Positions 56,001 through 63,100 of a DNA stretch of 64,000 nucleotides are shown here, piece by piece. A program made the translations under genes and the position numbers. Under the pieces are notes generated by a model that was given only the letters and a program-made list of their open reading frames with translations, was not told the DNA's origin and did not search any database. Within the stretch, counting starts at the first letter, position 1. Each line of letters opens with the position of its first letter. Location: assembly GCA_026261815.1 (NCBI GenBank), contig JAMPIT010000379.1, positions 21,857,001-21,921,000 on the forward strand, given 5' to 3'. The DNA comes from Monarcha castaneiventris obscurior. Taxonomy: Eukaryota > Chordata > Aves > Passeriformes > Monarchidae.

Positions 56001-56984
56001 GAATGTGTTCAAAGAAACCCCTTGCTTAAAATTAACTTTATAATGGAGGAGTTTTGATTGTTGTAATAAGCATGAATGATTAATAGCTCAGGCTAAAGAA
56101 CCTTTTTCATCTCCCTAATTATTCAGTGAAACCATAAATTGTTGCCATTTTTCCTTGTAAAGTTTTGATTATGTCAAGGTGGAAAAAACAAAAACACTTT
56201 TGGGGAAATTATTGGGAAAAGATAAAAATTTGAAGGCAACAAGAGAAGGAGTACTTATCTTTTTACTCCATTATTTTTATTATTATTACTTAAATTAAAA
56301 AGAATGAATTATCTTTTACAGCAAAGAAATACTAAATAAAAATGTAAACTAATATGACTTTTTTTTTTTCCCCAAAGAGGATTTACATTATTAAAATCAA
56401 GCTGAAAAAAAGATTTCTTTAAAAAGCTACTAAATCACTCCATCTTTCCTGTGGTTGTCAGGAAGCAGGCTGATAATATACCTACATGACATTCTAATAT
56501 TCAGAAAGGACACACTGACATTTCCTGCCAGAAGGAAACGATGCAGGAAAATATATCATCATATGAAAAGCAGCAATACCTGTATCTCTAATTCTCCATT
56601 TGCAATGTTGATCATGACCTCTCATAAACCTGTACTATTTCAGGTTAGCCCTATTTGGAAAGCAGCTTTCAAAAGGACAAAATTATTATTTTCTTCATAA
56701 AGAAAAGATGGTAGGGTGGAGGAGAATAAAGACATTTATTTCATTTTTCTAAATAAAGATTGATACCATGTTCAGTAAGTATATTTGAAATTCTAACCTT
56801 TGGCATTTACTTACATAAATACCTTCTAAAAAAAAGATAGTATTAACGAGTCTATAATAGACAAGAAAATCCATACCTGGGCTGTTGATGCCTTTGGTGG
56901 TGGAGGGGCACCTTCCTTCTTGCAATCTGCTATCTCAGGTGCTAGTTTTGGTCTAGAAAATACTGATTTTAGTTTTCTAAACAT
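1904..56984 (-). CDS. CNGB3: Cyclic nucleotide-gated channel beta-3 (cone photoreceptor), 16 exons, 3' end missing
   Basis: CNGB3 is the modulatory beta subunit that joins CNGA3 in the cGMP-gated cation channel of the cone outer-segment plasma membrane; light lowers cGMP and closes it. In human its loss causes achromatopsia. Joining 56984-56877, 54260-54185, 44794-44683, 28768-28620, 27200-27021, 26451-26243, 24439-24389, 22445-22359, 20705-20641, 18111-17989, 10889-10748, 9989-9830, 9464-9367, 8331-8248, 6657-6539 and 2050-1904 gives 636 codons plus 2 bases with no stop. Order: hydrophilic N-terminus (1-208), S1-S2 (209-278), S3-S5 (279-386), pore with TIGGLPEP and S6 (387-434), C-linker (435-about 540), cyclic-nucleotide-binding domain (about 540-636 and beyond). 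Beta-3 rather than beta-1 or alpha is chosen because the pore, C-linker and binding-domain segments closely match the human CNGB3 sequence as I remember it. Human CNGB3 is about 809 residues, so the C-terminal tail lies outside the window. Confidence 0.97.
2051..6538 (-). other. CNGB3 intron 15
   Basis: GT-AG intron of about 4.5 kb. It holds an AT-rich pentanucleotide-type microsatellite at 4497-4592. No other gene or clear transposon is seen. Confidence 0.85.
4497..4592. repeat. Degenerate (TTTTA)n microsatellite
   Basis: Repeating units of ATTTT and AATTTT with occasional CC interruptions across about 95 bases inside intron 15. It has the appearance of a slippage-derived AT microsatellite. 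Confidence 0.8.
6539..6657 (-). CDS. CNGB3: CNGB3 coding exon 15 (residues 549-587), cyclic-nucleotide-binding domain
   Basis: Acceptor ATACCCAG|GGAGAG and donor ATCAG|GTAGGT; phase 0 in, phase 2 out. It encodes [20 protein letters not shown] then [19 protein letters not shown]. The FGEI at the end starts the phosphate-binding cassette (FGE-S/L) that contacts the cyclic nucleotide ribose and phosphate. Confidence 0.97.
6658..8247 (-). other. CNGB3 intron 14
   Basis: GT-AG intron of about 1.6 kb. It holds a short (TA)n run at 7804-7820. Nothing else is recognised. Confidence 0.85.
7804..7820. repeat. (TA)n microsatellite
   Basis: Uninterrupted alternating T and A, about 8 units, in intron 14. 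Confidence 0.85.
8248..8331 (-). CDS. CNGB3: CNGB3 coding exon 14 (residues 521-548), end of C-linker and start of ligand-binding domain
   Basis: Acceptor TTTTAACAG|GGCTGT and donor AAAAAG|GTGAGC; phase 0 both sides. It encodes [20 protein letters not shown] then [20 protein letters not shown] is the opening beta-strand signature of cyclic-nucleotide-binding domains. Confidence 0.97.
8332..9366 (-). other. CNGB3 intron 13, GC-AG class
   Basis: Intron of 1035 bases starting GCAAGT at 9366 and ending AACAG at 8332. The GC donor has matching bases at positions +3 to +6 (AAGT), which is the usual compensation seen in GC-AG introns. Exon 13 ends AAA rather than the favoured AG. Confidence 0.88.
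9367..9464 (-). CDS. CNGB3: CNGB3 coding exon 13 (residues 488-520), C-linker
   Basis: Acceptor TTTTTTTCAG|ATGAAT; phase 1 in, phase 0 out. It encodes [20 protein letters not shown] then [13 protein letters not shown]. The donor is AAA|GCAAGT, a GC rather than GT donor; only this junction continues in frame into exon 14 (FK|GCDTQ, as in human). The next GT downstream would put a stop at the start of exon 14. Confidence 0.95.
9465..9829 (-). other. CNGB3 intron 12
   Basis: GT-AG intron of 365 bases, the shortest in the gene here, with a strong polypyrimidine tract before exon 13. Nothing else is seen. Confidence 0.88.
9830..9989 (-). CDS. CNGB3: CNGB3 coding exon 12 (residues 435-487), C-linker start
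   Basis: Acceptor TTTGCAG|ATGAGA and donor CTGG|GTGAGG; phase 0 in, phase 1 out. It encodes [18 protein letters not shown] and then [20 protein letters not shown]. This is the A'-B' helical part of the C-linker that couples ligand binding to the S6 gate, closely matching human CNGB3. Confidence 0.97.
9990..10747 (-). other. CNGB3 intron 11
   Basis: GT-AG intron of 758 bases with no repeat or other gene recognised. Confidence 0.88.
10748..10889 (-). CDS. CNGB3: CNGB3 coding exon 11 (residues 387-434), pore loop and S6
   Basis: Acceptor TCCACAG|GTACCT and donor GGTCAG|GTACAT; phase 2 in, phase 0 out. It encodes [20 protein letters not shown], the pore helix and selectivity filter (TIGGLPEP about 401-408). 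The filter has Gly-Gly-Leu-Pro, the beta-subunit form. S6 follows ([20 protein letters not shown]). These are the residues that line the ion path in the CNGA3/CNGB3 heterotetramer. Confidence 0.97.
10890..17988 (-). other. CNGB3 intron 10
   Basis: GT-AG intron of about 7.1 kb between S5 and pore exons. It holds a CR1 tail at 15943-16425 and a short triplicated TTTCAATA-like motif near 12669-12699. Overlapping open frames at 13.9-14.6 kb on both strands have no recognisable protein and are taken as chance. Confidence 0.85.
15943..16425 (-). mobile_element. CR1 LINE 3' fragment
   Basis: The plus strand shows the reverse complement of the CR1 tail: it begins AGAATCATTGAATGGTTTGG, then the GGTTGGAAGG block, then the segments about 'accaggttgctcagagcccc' and 'ggagaggtgctccaga'. 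CR1 is the dominant LINE of birds and is usually 5' truncated, as here. It is oriented the same way as CNGB3. Confidence 0.92.
17989..18111 (-). CDS. CNGB3: CNGB3 coding exon 10 (residues 346-386), S5 and outer-pore turret
   Basis: Acceptor TTTTATAG|GGTCAT and donor AACAT|GTAAGT; phase 2 in, phase 2 out. S5 is [20 protein letters not shown], followed by [20 protein letters not shown]. Nearly identical to the human segment. The exon's last two bases (AT) join the first base of exon 11 (G) to make a Met codon where I recall Glu in human. Confidence 0.96.
18112..20640 (-). other. CNGB3 intron 9
   Basis: GT-AG intron of about 2.5 kb. I see no clear repeat or other gene. Confidence 0.85.
20641..20705 (-). 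CDS. CNGB3: CNGB3 coding exon 9 (residues 325-345), S4
   Basis: Acceptor CATGCAG|CATAAC and donor TACAG|GTATGT; phase 0 in, phase 2 out. It encodes [20 protein letters not shown] then Y and the first two bases of an Arg codon. This matches human [22 protein letters not shown]. A solo LTR begins 132 bases upstream of its acceptor (see 20838-21259). Confidence 0.95.
20706..22358 (-). other. CNGB3 intron 8
   Basis: GT-AG intron of about 1.65 kb. A complete solo LTR occupies 20838-21259, close to the acceptor of exon 9. The rest shows nothing recognisable. Confidence 0.85.
20838..21259 (+). mobile_element. Solo LTR of an endogenous retrovirus (ERVL-like), 5-bp target duplication
   Basis: The element begins TGTCCTGGTTCTGGCC and ends GAAGCACAACA (TG...CA). 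It is flanked by perfect 5-base direct repeats AACAT (20833-20837 and 21260-21264), the expected target duplication. The start resembles the avian ERVL LTR consensus as I recall it (TGTCCTGGTTTTGGC...GTTAATTTT). No internal viral genes are present, so it is a recombined solo LTR of 422 bases. It is antisense to CNGB3. Confidence 0.85.
22359..22445 (-). CDS. CNGB3: CNGB3 coding exon 8 (residues 296-324), S3 and start of S4
   Basis: Acceptor CTTCAACAG|CTTGAT and donor CTAAAG|GTAAGA; phase 0 both sides. It encodes [18 protein letters not shown] (S3) followed by [11 protein letters not shown], the start of the positively charged S4. The PFD and FGFNP motifs match vertebrate CNG beta subunits. Confidence 0.96.
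22446..24388 (-). other. CNGB3 intron 7
   Basis: GT-AG intron of about 1.9 kb. It has a short GGTT-rich run at about 22967-22990. No gene or clear transposon is seen. Confidence 0.85.
24389..24439 (-). CDS. CNGB3: CNGB3 coding exon 7 (residues 279-295), S2-S3 linker
   Basis: A 51-base exon with acceptor CACTGTAG|GCAGAC and donor TTTCGG|GTAAGT; phase 0 both sides. It encodes [17 protein letters not shown], matching the position of human VDSNELRKHYRTSTKFQ. It is too short to be called as a free ORF and was found by looking for the missing 17 codons between exons 6 and 8. Confidence 0.93.
24440..26242 (-). other. CNGB3 intron 6
   Basis: GT-AG intron of about 1.8 kb, AT-rich, with several short poly-T runs. 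Nothing else is recognised. Confidence 0.85.
26243..26451 (-). CDS. CNGB3: CNGB3 coding exon 6 (residues 209-278), S1 and S2
   Basis: Acceptor CTTTCAG|ATCGCC and donor ATAATA|GTAAGT; phase 1 in, phase 0 out. S1 is roughly residues 212-235 ([18 protein letters not shown]). S2 is roughly 245-267 ([20 protein letters not shown]). The exon ends with FIRGGDII, matching the human FVRGGDII. The AYNWNC and FPYQT motifs are typical of CNG channels. Confidence 0.97.
26452..27020 (-). other. CNGB3 intron 5
   Basis: GT-AG intron of 569 bases. Close to its donor it carries a 23-base tandem duplication (26963-27008). Confidence 0.88.
26963..27008. repeat. 23-bp tandem duplication beside the exon 5 donor
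   Basis: Two head-to-tail copies of a 23-base unit beginning CTTTACCCCAGTCTATT differ at a single base (A/G). The first bases of a third copy (CTTTT) follow at 27009. The array ends 12 bases from the splice donor at 27020-27019. In gene sense each copy contains GGGGTAAAG, a possible decoy donor. Confidence 0.88.
27021..27200 (-). CDS. CNGB3: CNGB3 coding exon 5 (residues 149-208), Pro/Lys/Glu-rich stretch and pre-S1
   Basis: Acceptor GTGTCTAG|CACCAA and donor ACACAG|GTAAAT; phase 1 in, phase 1 out. The first half is low complexity: [20 protein letters not shown]. The second half has [21 protein letters not shown], split here as [12 protein letters not shown] and PPLKKYMEY, then LPDTIDSYT, which aligns with the human pre-S1 segment (HYYRLLWFKVKK...LPNSIDSYT). 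The low-complexity part is a purine-rich run in gene sense, so an in-frame length polymorphism would be unsurprising. Confidence 0.96.
27201..28619 (-). other. CNGB3 intron 4
   Basis: GT-AG intron of about 1.4 kb. No repeat or gene is recognised. Confidence 0.85.
28620..28768 (-). CDS. CNGB3: CNGB3 coding exon 4 (residues 99-148)
   Basis: Acceptor TAATCAG|CGCACAG and donor CAGCTT|GTAAGT; phase 2 in, phase 1 out. It contains [18 protein letters not shown], then VYKEKL and [10 protein letters not shown]. This corresponds to the human block YADAQLHNLVKRMRQRT...LYKKKL...LSSPEASP as I recall it. It is the first N-terminal block conserved between bird and mammal and is likely helical. Confidence 0.95.
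34054..34250 (-). mobile_element. CR1 LINE 3' fragment, short
   Basis: The plus strand reads ATCACAGAATCATC, then 'ttcaagatcatctagtcc' and 'tctaatatctaatctgaacc', the reverse complement of the CR1 3' end. It is about 200 bases, diverged and 5' truncated. Confidence 0.82.
35711..35945 (-). mobile_element. Old, diverged CR1-like fragment
   Basis: The plus strand shows the CR1 tail layout in weak form: CATCCTGTCCCCACAGC, a block around 'gacagattcttatctggcc', then 'ccttcattttacaatttt'-like text and 'tggcacaatttgtcctatg'. It lacks the sharp 3' tip. The call rests on the order of blocks rather than on high identity. Confidence 0.5.
36444..36770 (-). mobile_element. Probable solo LTR of an endogenous retrovirus
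   Basis: The left edge is TGTCGCAGCCGCCGGCCGG, unusually CpG-rich for this AT-rich intron, and the right edge is CGAACTACTGCA, giving TG...CA ends. The flanking 5-mers CAAAG and GAAAG differ at one base, a possible decayed target duplication. The GC-rich edge looks like a U5 end, so the element would point to the minus strand. The family is not identified and the right boundary is uncertain. Confidence 0.5.
39917..39955. repeat. Poly-C run followed by (ATTT)n microsatellite
   Basis: About 14 consecutive C bases followed at once by about six ATTT units. Both are mutable simple repeats in intron 3. Confidence 0.85.
40424..40812. repeat. Pyrimidine-rich degenerate tandem block
   Basis: A stretch of markedly higher GC and C/T content than its surroundings, in which variants of CCTGTCTC, CCCTGTCTCTGACC and TGGACCTG recur irregularly. 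An open frame on the plus strand (40447-40812) is compositional. It resembles a decayed minisatellite or an unclassified avian repeat; I cannot name the family. Confidence 0.45.
40889..41545 (-). mobile_element. CR1 LINE fragment, about 650 bp
   Basis: The plus strand begins AATATCATAGAATTGTTTG, then 'gggcagggacactgtccac', 'ttgctcagagccatgtcc', 'ggagaggtgctcca', 'tcccctcgacctgctggg'-like text and 'cacacagtttggtgc', all reverse complement of CR1. An internal gap joins the UTR-proximal part directly to a piece of the reverse-transcriptase end, so the copy is deleted as well as truncated. Confidence 0.88.
42765..43080 (+). mobile_element. Diverged CR1 LINE fragment with internal deletion
   Basis: It opens with CTGGGGGTCCTGGTGGACAA, the codon stretch before the CR1 stop region, and later has GTGGACCAGATTGCCCA and AAACTATGGAAACTCCACTC, which belong to the CR1 3' UTR. 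The middle is missing. It lies directly before a second CR1 in the same orientation. Confidence 0.65.
43100..44078 (+). mobile_element. CR1 LINE 3' fragment with remnant of reverse-transcriptase end
   Basis: Nearly 1 kb in sense orientation. It includes a remnant encoding KFADDTKL (about 43197-43220), the A/DD catalytic-motif region of the CR1 reverse transcriptase, then 'ctcatgaagttcaacaagg', 'aaggtcctgcacctgggt', 'attagatataaggaagaaat', and the 3' tip AAAGAATTCTATGATTCCATG. Stops and frameshifts break the frame, so it is inactive. Confidence 0.93.
44683..44794 (-). CDS. CNGB3: CNGB3 coding exon 3 (residues 62-98)
   Basis: Acceptor TTTCTAG|ATACAG and donor GCTAA|GTGAGT; phase 1 in, phase 2 out. 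It encodes a hydrophilic Pro/Glu/Lys-rich peptide ([19 protein letters not shown], then [14 protein letters not shown]). It is disordered in appearance, with no membrane segment. It sits between the two longest introns of the gene. Confidence 0.83.
47478..48075 (+). mobile_element. ERVL-like solo LTR
   Basis: Begins TGTGCTGGTTTCATCTGGGG with 'gtagagttaattttcttcac' next, and ends GGGTTAAACTACAACA, both close to the avian ERVL LTR ends as I remember them. Inside are 'ccaaagggatattccaggcc', a TATAAA at 47764-47769 and 'tctcaacccacaag'. Flanking 5-mers CACTC and TGCTC match at three of five positions, so the target duplication has decayed or the ends are slightly off. There is no internal retroviral sequence. 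Antisense to CNGB3. Confidence 0.87.
49869..50830 (+). mobile_element. 962-bp solo LTR with perfect 5-bp target duplication
   Basis: The element starts TGTCATATATGAAC and ends CATTCTTGACA, with perfect inverted ends TGTCA/TGACA. It is flanked by GGTAG at 49864-49868 and again at 50831-50835. A TATAAAA at 50468-50474 and an AATAAA at 50780-50785 fit a U3-R-U5 layout with a long U3 of about 600 bases. There is a GC-richer stretch after the TATA box. The intact duplication argues for a fairly young insertion. The family is not identified. Antisense to CNGB3. Confidence 0.85.
51690..51860. repeat. Short diverged direct repeats
   Basis: Three loose copies of an ATGGAGAA...TTAAT/CAC motif; the last two (about 51792 and 51824) share ATGGAGAATTAAT and are about 32 bases apart, the first (about 51692) is weaker. 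Confidence 0.5.
54185..54260 (-). CDS. CNGB3: CNGB3 coding exon 2 (residues 37-61)
   Basis: Acceptor TTTTAAG|GATGAA and donor CAAG|GTCAGT; enters in phase 0 and leaves in phase 1. It encodes a charged, low-complexity peptide beginning [17 protein letters not shown]. There is no recognisable domain. It is placed by splice sites and phase match with exons 1 and 3, and by its composition (Glu/Lys/Pro/Asn), which matches the N-terminal region of CNGB3 proteins. Confidence 0.82.
54261..56876 (-). other. CNGB3 intron 1
   Basis: GT-AG intron of about 2.6 kb. No repeat or gene is recognised. Confidence 0.83.
56877..56984 (-). CDS. CNGB3: CNGB3 coding exon 1 (residues 1-36)
   Basis: Starts at ATG 56984-56982, protein start [12 protein letters not shown]. 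The start has a purine at -3 (AAG before ATG) and an in-frame TGA four codons upstream (56996-56994), so no longer N-terminus is possible within this exon. The exon ends CAG|GTATGG in phase 0. The peptide is basic and then proline-rich (GAPPPPKAS). Similarity to the mammalian N-terminus is minimal beyond the initial MF, as expected for this fast-evolving part. Confidence 0.88.
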
Positions 56985-57000
56985 CTTGCCTCTTCAACTT

Positions 57001-57110
57001 CCCTGAAGCCTCTATAAGTCTTACCATGAACAGGTTTATAGCACACGTTTTCTTGCCATCAGTAATCAAGCCAATTAGACGCTTAATCAGGTTTAGGTCT
57101 GATTAGTGCA
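57001..57110 (-). promoter_or_regulatory. Candidate CNGB3 promoter: TATA box plus homeodomain (OTX/CRX-like) cluster
   Basis: On the minus strand a TATAAA lies at 57040-57035, about 51 bases upstream of the ATG, which would put transcription start near 57005-57015 and leave a short leader. Behind it are three TAATC cores (57063-57067 and 57084-57088 on the plus strand, 57105-57101 on the minus strand) and one AATTA core (57073-57077) within 43 bases. Photoreceptor genes are known to use CRX/OTX2 sites of the TAATC type near the start. Assignment is inferred from position and motifs only; such short motifs occur by chance in AT-rich DNA, and an upstream non-coding exon cannot be excluded. Confidence 0.45.
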
Positions 57111-60100
57111 TTAAAGAAATTCCTTGCACAGTCTGTTTCAGTGACATTTTTTTGTCATCATTAGTACCTTTATTTTTTATGTTGTAGACTAAATTATTTT
57201 TAAGTTTTTTTTTGTCATGACTGTTACACCATATACAGTTCCACTTTCCATGCAAAAAGTTAGAGGAGAGTGACTCTTTTCTGTTTAGAATAAACCAGTG
57301 TCTAATCTTTTATGTATTGGCTATTAAGCATTTAATTTATATTTAGAGATAAGGTTTTAAGTTGTTTGCATATTTGCAGTTTAACCAGGAAATGAAAATG
57401 TTTAATTAATAAATAATCAACAATACATAATGAGTTCTCAAAAGGTTTAATTTCTTTGCAGTCCTGAACTTATTTTTCGAGTGAATGACAATTAAAGGTC
57501 TTCTCTTGGGGTTTGTTTTAGCAACTTTATACCTTGTCTTATTTCATTCTTCTTATTTTAAAATATGGAAAAAAGTTAATCTTTCATTTTCTAATGCATT
57601 TGCAGGCAGTACAACTTCATGCTGTCTTAGCTACAATCTTGATGAGAATAAGTGTTAGGTGAGCAAATATCCTATAAATTAGTAAAATATAAACTTTTAT
57701 CGTTTATAACTGGGACATGATATGGAGATTCTATAGGCTTTGGGTCATCCTATATAAATCTCTATTAAATCAAGCATGGTTTAGTTTATAGGTAAATTCA
57801 GTTTCAAGTATCTCTAATATCATGTAGATTGCTCTGTTAGCAAGGACCTTTACAACTTAATTGTCTCTTTTTATCCTTAATTTCACTTTATGTACTACTA
57901 GTCTCTGCTTTGAGTTTGAGGATTGCATATGAGCTAATAGCGTACAATTGATTTATGCTGATCATCAAGGCATCAAGAAATACAGAAACCTACTCCTCTG
58001 AGCTGTTCCTTAAATGACATATTCAGCAATTACATCAATGTATTAGAAATGTCCCAACTTGGGGTTTATTTTCTGGGAAGGATGGTTTCTAACCCTTTTT
58101 CTACCATAGTAGTAACTTAAGAATGAAACAACAATTTTCATTAGTTTGCAAGTTTTTTTCCTCCAGGGACACTTAGAAAGCAAACCTTGTAATAGTTGGC
58201 CAGGCTTGAGTTTTGTAACTGGGAACCTCCCCACATGCATGATTATTTCACAGTTTGTAGATACAGCAAGAGCTTAGAACCTCCCCTTTTTATTAGCTTC
58301 TGTGACCTAATTTACTTTAAAAGCAATGCAATTCTTGCTAATCTTTCTCACTGTTTTTAAAATTAGTGTTTGAATGAGTAAATGATGAATTAATATCTAA
58401 AGTATTTTCACTTATTTATGCAAGTTTGGACAATAGGTAGCTTTTTTTTCTTCTGGATGTAAATTTTTACATTTTCTCATAACAGAAGAATCTTAGAAAA
58501 CAACTTAGTTTTTCTTTTACTATGTGTAATTTTAGTGGATTAAATTGACCAATTCAGGAAACTTTAAGCAATAATCACATACAAACCATACTTGAAGACT
58601 GAGCCTTTTTGAGAGCAGCTGTTTTCTCCTAAAAAAAATTCTTATTTACAAAAAATTTTTAGAGCAGGTAGTTTTGTTCCTGGTTTACTAAAAATGGTAG
58701 AGTTCTGCATAAAAAAAAAAAATTACAATGAAAATATATAACATTTATTAAAGAAAAATATGTATCTCTCTTAAGAATTTCTGCAAAATTATGCCCACTC
58801 ATCTTTTCAAAAATGTGGAGCAACATGCTTTAATTTTTTTTTAATATAATGTTTATGCTGGTATATAATTTATGATTAATAGGCATGCAAAAGCAATGTA
58901 CCAGACATTAAAAGGAAAGTAGCATTGGGAATATGTTAATAACTATGGGCATCTGTAGTTAATGAATGTTACATTTGTTTAGTCTGTGGCTAATTAAAAA
59001 AATATTTGAAACCCCTTCATATGTTCTGATTTTTTAAATAATAAGCAGTTCACAACAAAACTTGTATTTTGATACCAGTAGAGGTACAAGTTCATGTCCT
59101 GACACTGGTAAAGAGATTAATCTGCTTCAATATTTCATTTTTCTTCTGTGTGCAATGGCTATTTAGGTATTTTTACCACACTTTGAACATGCTAAAAGCA
59201 CTACAGCGAATTGAATACCATGATGCACTGTTAAGTAAGTAGATTAGGAGAGCAGCAGAAAAGATGTTAGCCTGTGTCCAGTTAGCTTCTTAGCTATATT
59301 GGCTTTGGCCAAGGCTTACAAGGTGCTGTATTTATGGTAAACCCCAGAGGGTTCAGGGATTTCAAGCCTGTCTCATACATTTTCTAGCTACAGGTGAAGT
59401 ATATCCTATATTTATTATTGATCTACCTCCTATCCTTTTTTTTTTCTTCAAGGACATATTTGTCTTCCAGTAAAAAATGTGACATATGCATTGGCTTTTC
59501 AATCTTAATATAAGATTTTTCTTTAAAGGATTTTATTTTTAATCTTAAAGAGTGCAGTACTTCAATCATAAGAATATAAAAAAGGAAACATGATTTCTTT
59601 TTCTGAATAAATAGAAGAGTTGCTAATAGGAAGAGATTCCTTTTTTTCAGGACTGTTCTTTGGTTTGGTGGTTTGGTTTTTGTTAGTCTTTTTTTGACTG
59701 GAACTGTAATAAAATGTTTGAAAGCACCATGAACGTAGATGTATCTCCCAGAGTAATTAACAGGCATAGAGTGAATTCCAAGGACTACTTTTCATTCCTC
59801 CAAAGGCAGTGTCAGTTGCTCCATTTGTTTGAATGTGCAGATCAATAGATATCACTTGGAATTTTTATTTTGTATTAAGTCATGTGTAACATTTTAAAAA
59901 CATCAATGCCTGGGTTTCACTTCTGTTCAGATATTCCCATGATGCAAGATGTAGTGTGCAGATGTTTTTCATAGGTATCTTTCTTCAGTTTATATTTGTG
60001 ATTCAAGGATCTTGACAGCTAAGAGTAGTACATCTTTCTTTAGAGCTCTGTAATAGTAGTCAGACAAAAGCTGAATCTAGCACTTTTCATAATTTCTGCC

Positions 60101-63100
60101 TCTTCACAGTGTAAGGTTTGACAATTTTCACTATTTTTTTGGATTAAAGAAAACTATAGCAGTAATTTATCTGTCTTCCTTAATGCTGAACGTTTTTTTT
60201 AAAAGGCTTTTTTTTTTTTGCCTCGGAAAAAAAATGGTTTTGGAGCTCAGATTTTTCATATCTACTTATTGTCTTCTTTTTTAAATGGAGGTGATACTGT
60301 CTTCTAACTAACTCTACCTTAATGAAGAAAATGAATTCATGCTTTCAATGGAAATATGTCTCCTTGGGCATATTATCACAGTCATGGCCAGATGTATGCA
60401 TTATAACCTTAGCATTCAGTGAGGTATCTCTAGAAATTGCAAAGATTACTTAAAGGATGATTGTTTCACCATTTTACTATATCTTATTTTGCACTGATTC
60501 ATGAGGCTTTTCATATGTTGCAGTTTATATGCTGGCACAAATCCTCTGCATCCTAAGTTTCAGGCAGTAATAAGTCTTATGGTCTGGAGGAATCTGAAAA
60601 TACACAATAATCTTGATTGTTTGGGCCTTCAAGGAATGCAGACTTACCTTTCAAATTCAGTTTTATTTGTAAAATCCAATCATAGGATTTATTCAGCTTA
60701 CAACAAAAAAGAGATAGGAACACTTCTTTGGCAATATGCTGGAAAAAGACGGAATAGTTTTATTTCCTATTCCTTTTCACATTCCACTATATAAAATTGC
60801 TTAGTTGAGTTGGGAGCCATATCCTAAAGACTCATTTTCTAGAGCCTGCACCAGATCCTGGCTAGCTTTGAATATGATCATAGAATCATGCTATAATGTG
60901 ACGTGTGGGTTGTAGGAGGTGACAAAATTGACTGTCAGCCTGCCAAAATTATAATGGCTGATGCCGCTTTTTGCTAGTGACCTCTTTTGCTGAAAGTGAC
61001 ATATAAATCAAAGGAGTGGGATTTAAGACAGAAGAAAAATGGAAACCTCCTTATGTTTAGTTATAACATTCATCTGCAGGCATAATAAAAGCTGAGGAAA
61101 GGTTCTTGTCTACTAGTAGAGGGTACATTTCCCTTAGCATGTCTGGCTTTTTTTCTTTCTTTTTTTTTTTTTTTTCCTGTCTTTTTGGCATCTTTTCTTC
61201 CCCTCAGAGCAGAAAAAAAAAAAGGCACCACCAATAGATATTTATGCCTGTATTTCTTACATGTCCTTATGGGCAAAATTTCTTTAGTAACATCATTTTC
61301 ACTGCCTAAAATGTGACTCATCACATGAGAAAGGTTTATCTGCTAAGGTAGTGCTCAAAAGTATCTGTTTCACTTAAATGAGTATCCAGAATTAATCTCT
61401 GGACCTAGTTCCAAAAAGGAACAAACCCTCCAGAATGGTAGCTGCAAGAACTAGGAGGATTCTCAGCCAAGGCTACATCACTGAAAGAATTAGGTGTCCT
61501 GCAGCCCCTCCAGGAAGAGCATATAGTCTCAAACCAGCAAGTTATGGTTTCTTCAAGTACCTTCATGGGTAAAAAGTACTGGCTTGGAATGTGTAAGAGG
61601 TCACTCTTGTGTCAGAAGCAACCTAAAAACCAGTGCTTTCATGCCACATTCAGCCATTTAGTAACATTATACTGCTGAGGTCATAGTCCCCTTTCTTTTC
61701 CCATTTTTCGTCTCCATGAAGAAGAATAGATTGCTATGAAAAGGAATAAATTCTCTACCACAACATTTAGATGGGAAATTGCCTGTATGTGGTCTGCTGG
61801 ATGTTTCCCAGGGGAAGCCCTCTGAGTGTAAGGCACTTCAAGGGAGACTGAAGTAGTTCAAAATATGAAGTTCAAGTGCTAGAGTTTCTCAAAATATGCT
61901 TGTGCTGGTTTGAAACCCATAGGGAACATTAGACCCACTCAAACTGCCCCCCTTCCCCCCTTCTAATAGTGGAGCAAACACTATGAGAGATTAGAAGATA
62001 GAATCACAATTTGCTGAAAAATTGCAATAATCACAGCAATATGAATAAAAGAGTGTACAAAAGTGACAAGTGTTTCACCCACACAAAGGGTATTTACCAC
62101 CGAACAATCAAAAATACTTCCTGAAGACAGTGACTGGTGTGGCTTTCCCAAACAAAGGCAAAAATGAAGACCGGGCCCTGTTGCAACCATGCCCCTGCCA
62201 CGATGTTATTGGTATAGAATTAACAAGAAACCCTTGTCTCTCTAACAATGACAATGTGAGATGAGTTCAAACATCCTTCTGTACTGCTGAATTTTTTTGG
62301 TGAATACATGTTCCTGTAAACATGCTGCACCTGTTTACAGTAGGAAAGTTGACAAGGGCTCCTTTTCTGAATTTCTTCAGTAGGAAGCCCCAGGAGGAAA
62401 ATAGGGAGGGGAGACAACCTTTTCCTTTGAAAGGTCCGACTCCTGGACTGGGGCCCGCATTTCAGTGTGAAGCTGCGTGGACTGCCTTTGATCCAAATTT
62501 AAAAACTTTCACTGAAAACTACTGGACAAGTAGTTTTTTCTGCCTGAAGGATGTTTACATCAAGAGTTTGAAAACTAAGTCACTTTGGTAAAATTATTTT
62601 CCCTCAAATGCTAGTAGGAGCAGTAAGATCTCTGAACCGTGCAAGCACACACTAAAATAGTAGGCTGTTGAAAATTTCAGTAAAATGTCAAGACTCCCCA
62701 AAAAGATGTAGTTCTGCTGCTTTGTTTTCTAGCCTTATAAAATAACATTAACCTGGAATACTTCTTGTTGTTAAAAAAAATTTTATATTGTGATGTTGGT
62801 TTCAGAACCACTGCTTTACATGTATTTTTATACTCAAAAGAAAAATGCAAGGGTTATTCTCTAGTGACTATAGTGATTTTACACCAGACTAGCTGGTTAT
62901 CATTTACTTATTTAACCACTGATCATTGCTTGTCTTATGTAGAGTACCATGGAGAACAAGGATGGTAAAGTGGTAGAAAAGAATGTCATTCCCTTGAATA
63001 AAACTCTAAGAAAACATCAGTTGAGTTTGTTTTTCACACGTGAGTGCATCAGGAAAAGGAAACTTCATTGTTCTTCATGAGAAGAAGAGATATTCTTGAA

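Noticed and set aside
60880..60900. ATCATAGAATCATGC resembling the CR1 3' tip
   Set aside because: No further CR1 blocks follow on either side; too short to call.
61070..61324. Lysine-rich open frame on the minus strand
   Set aside because: Produced by translation of poly-T/poly-A runs; low complexity.
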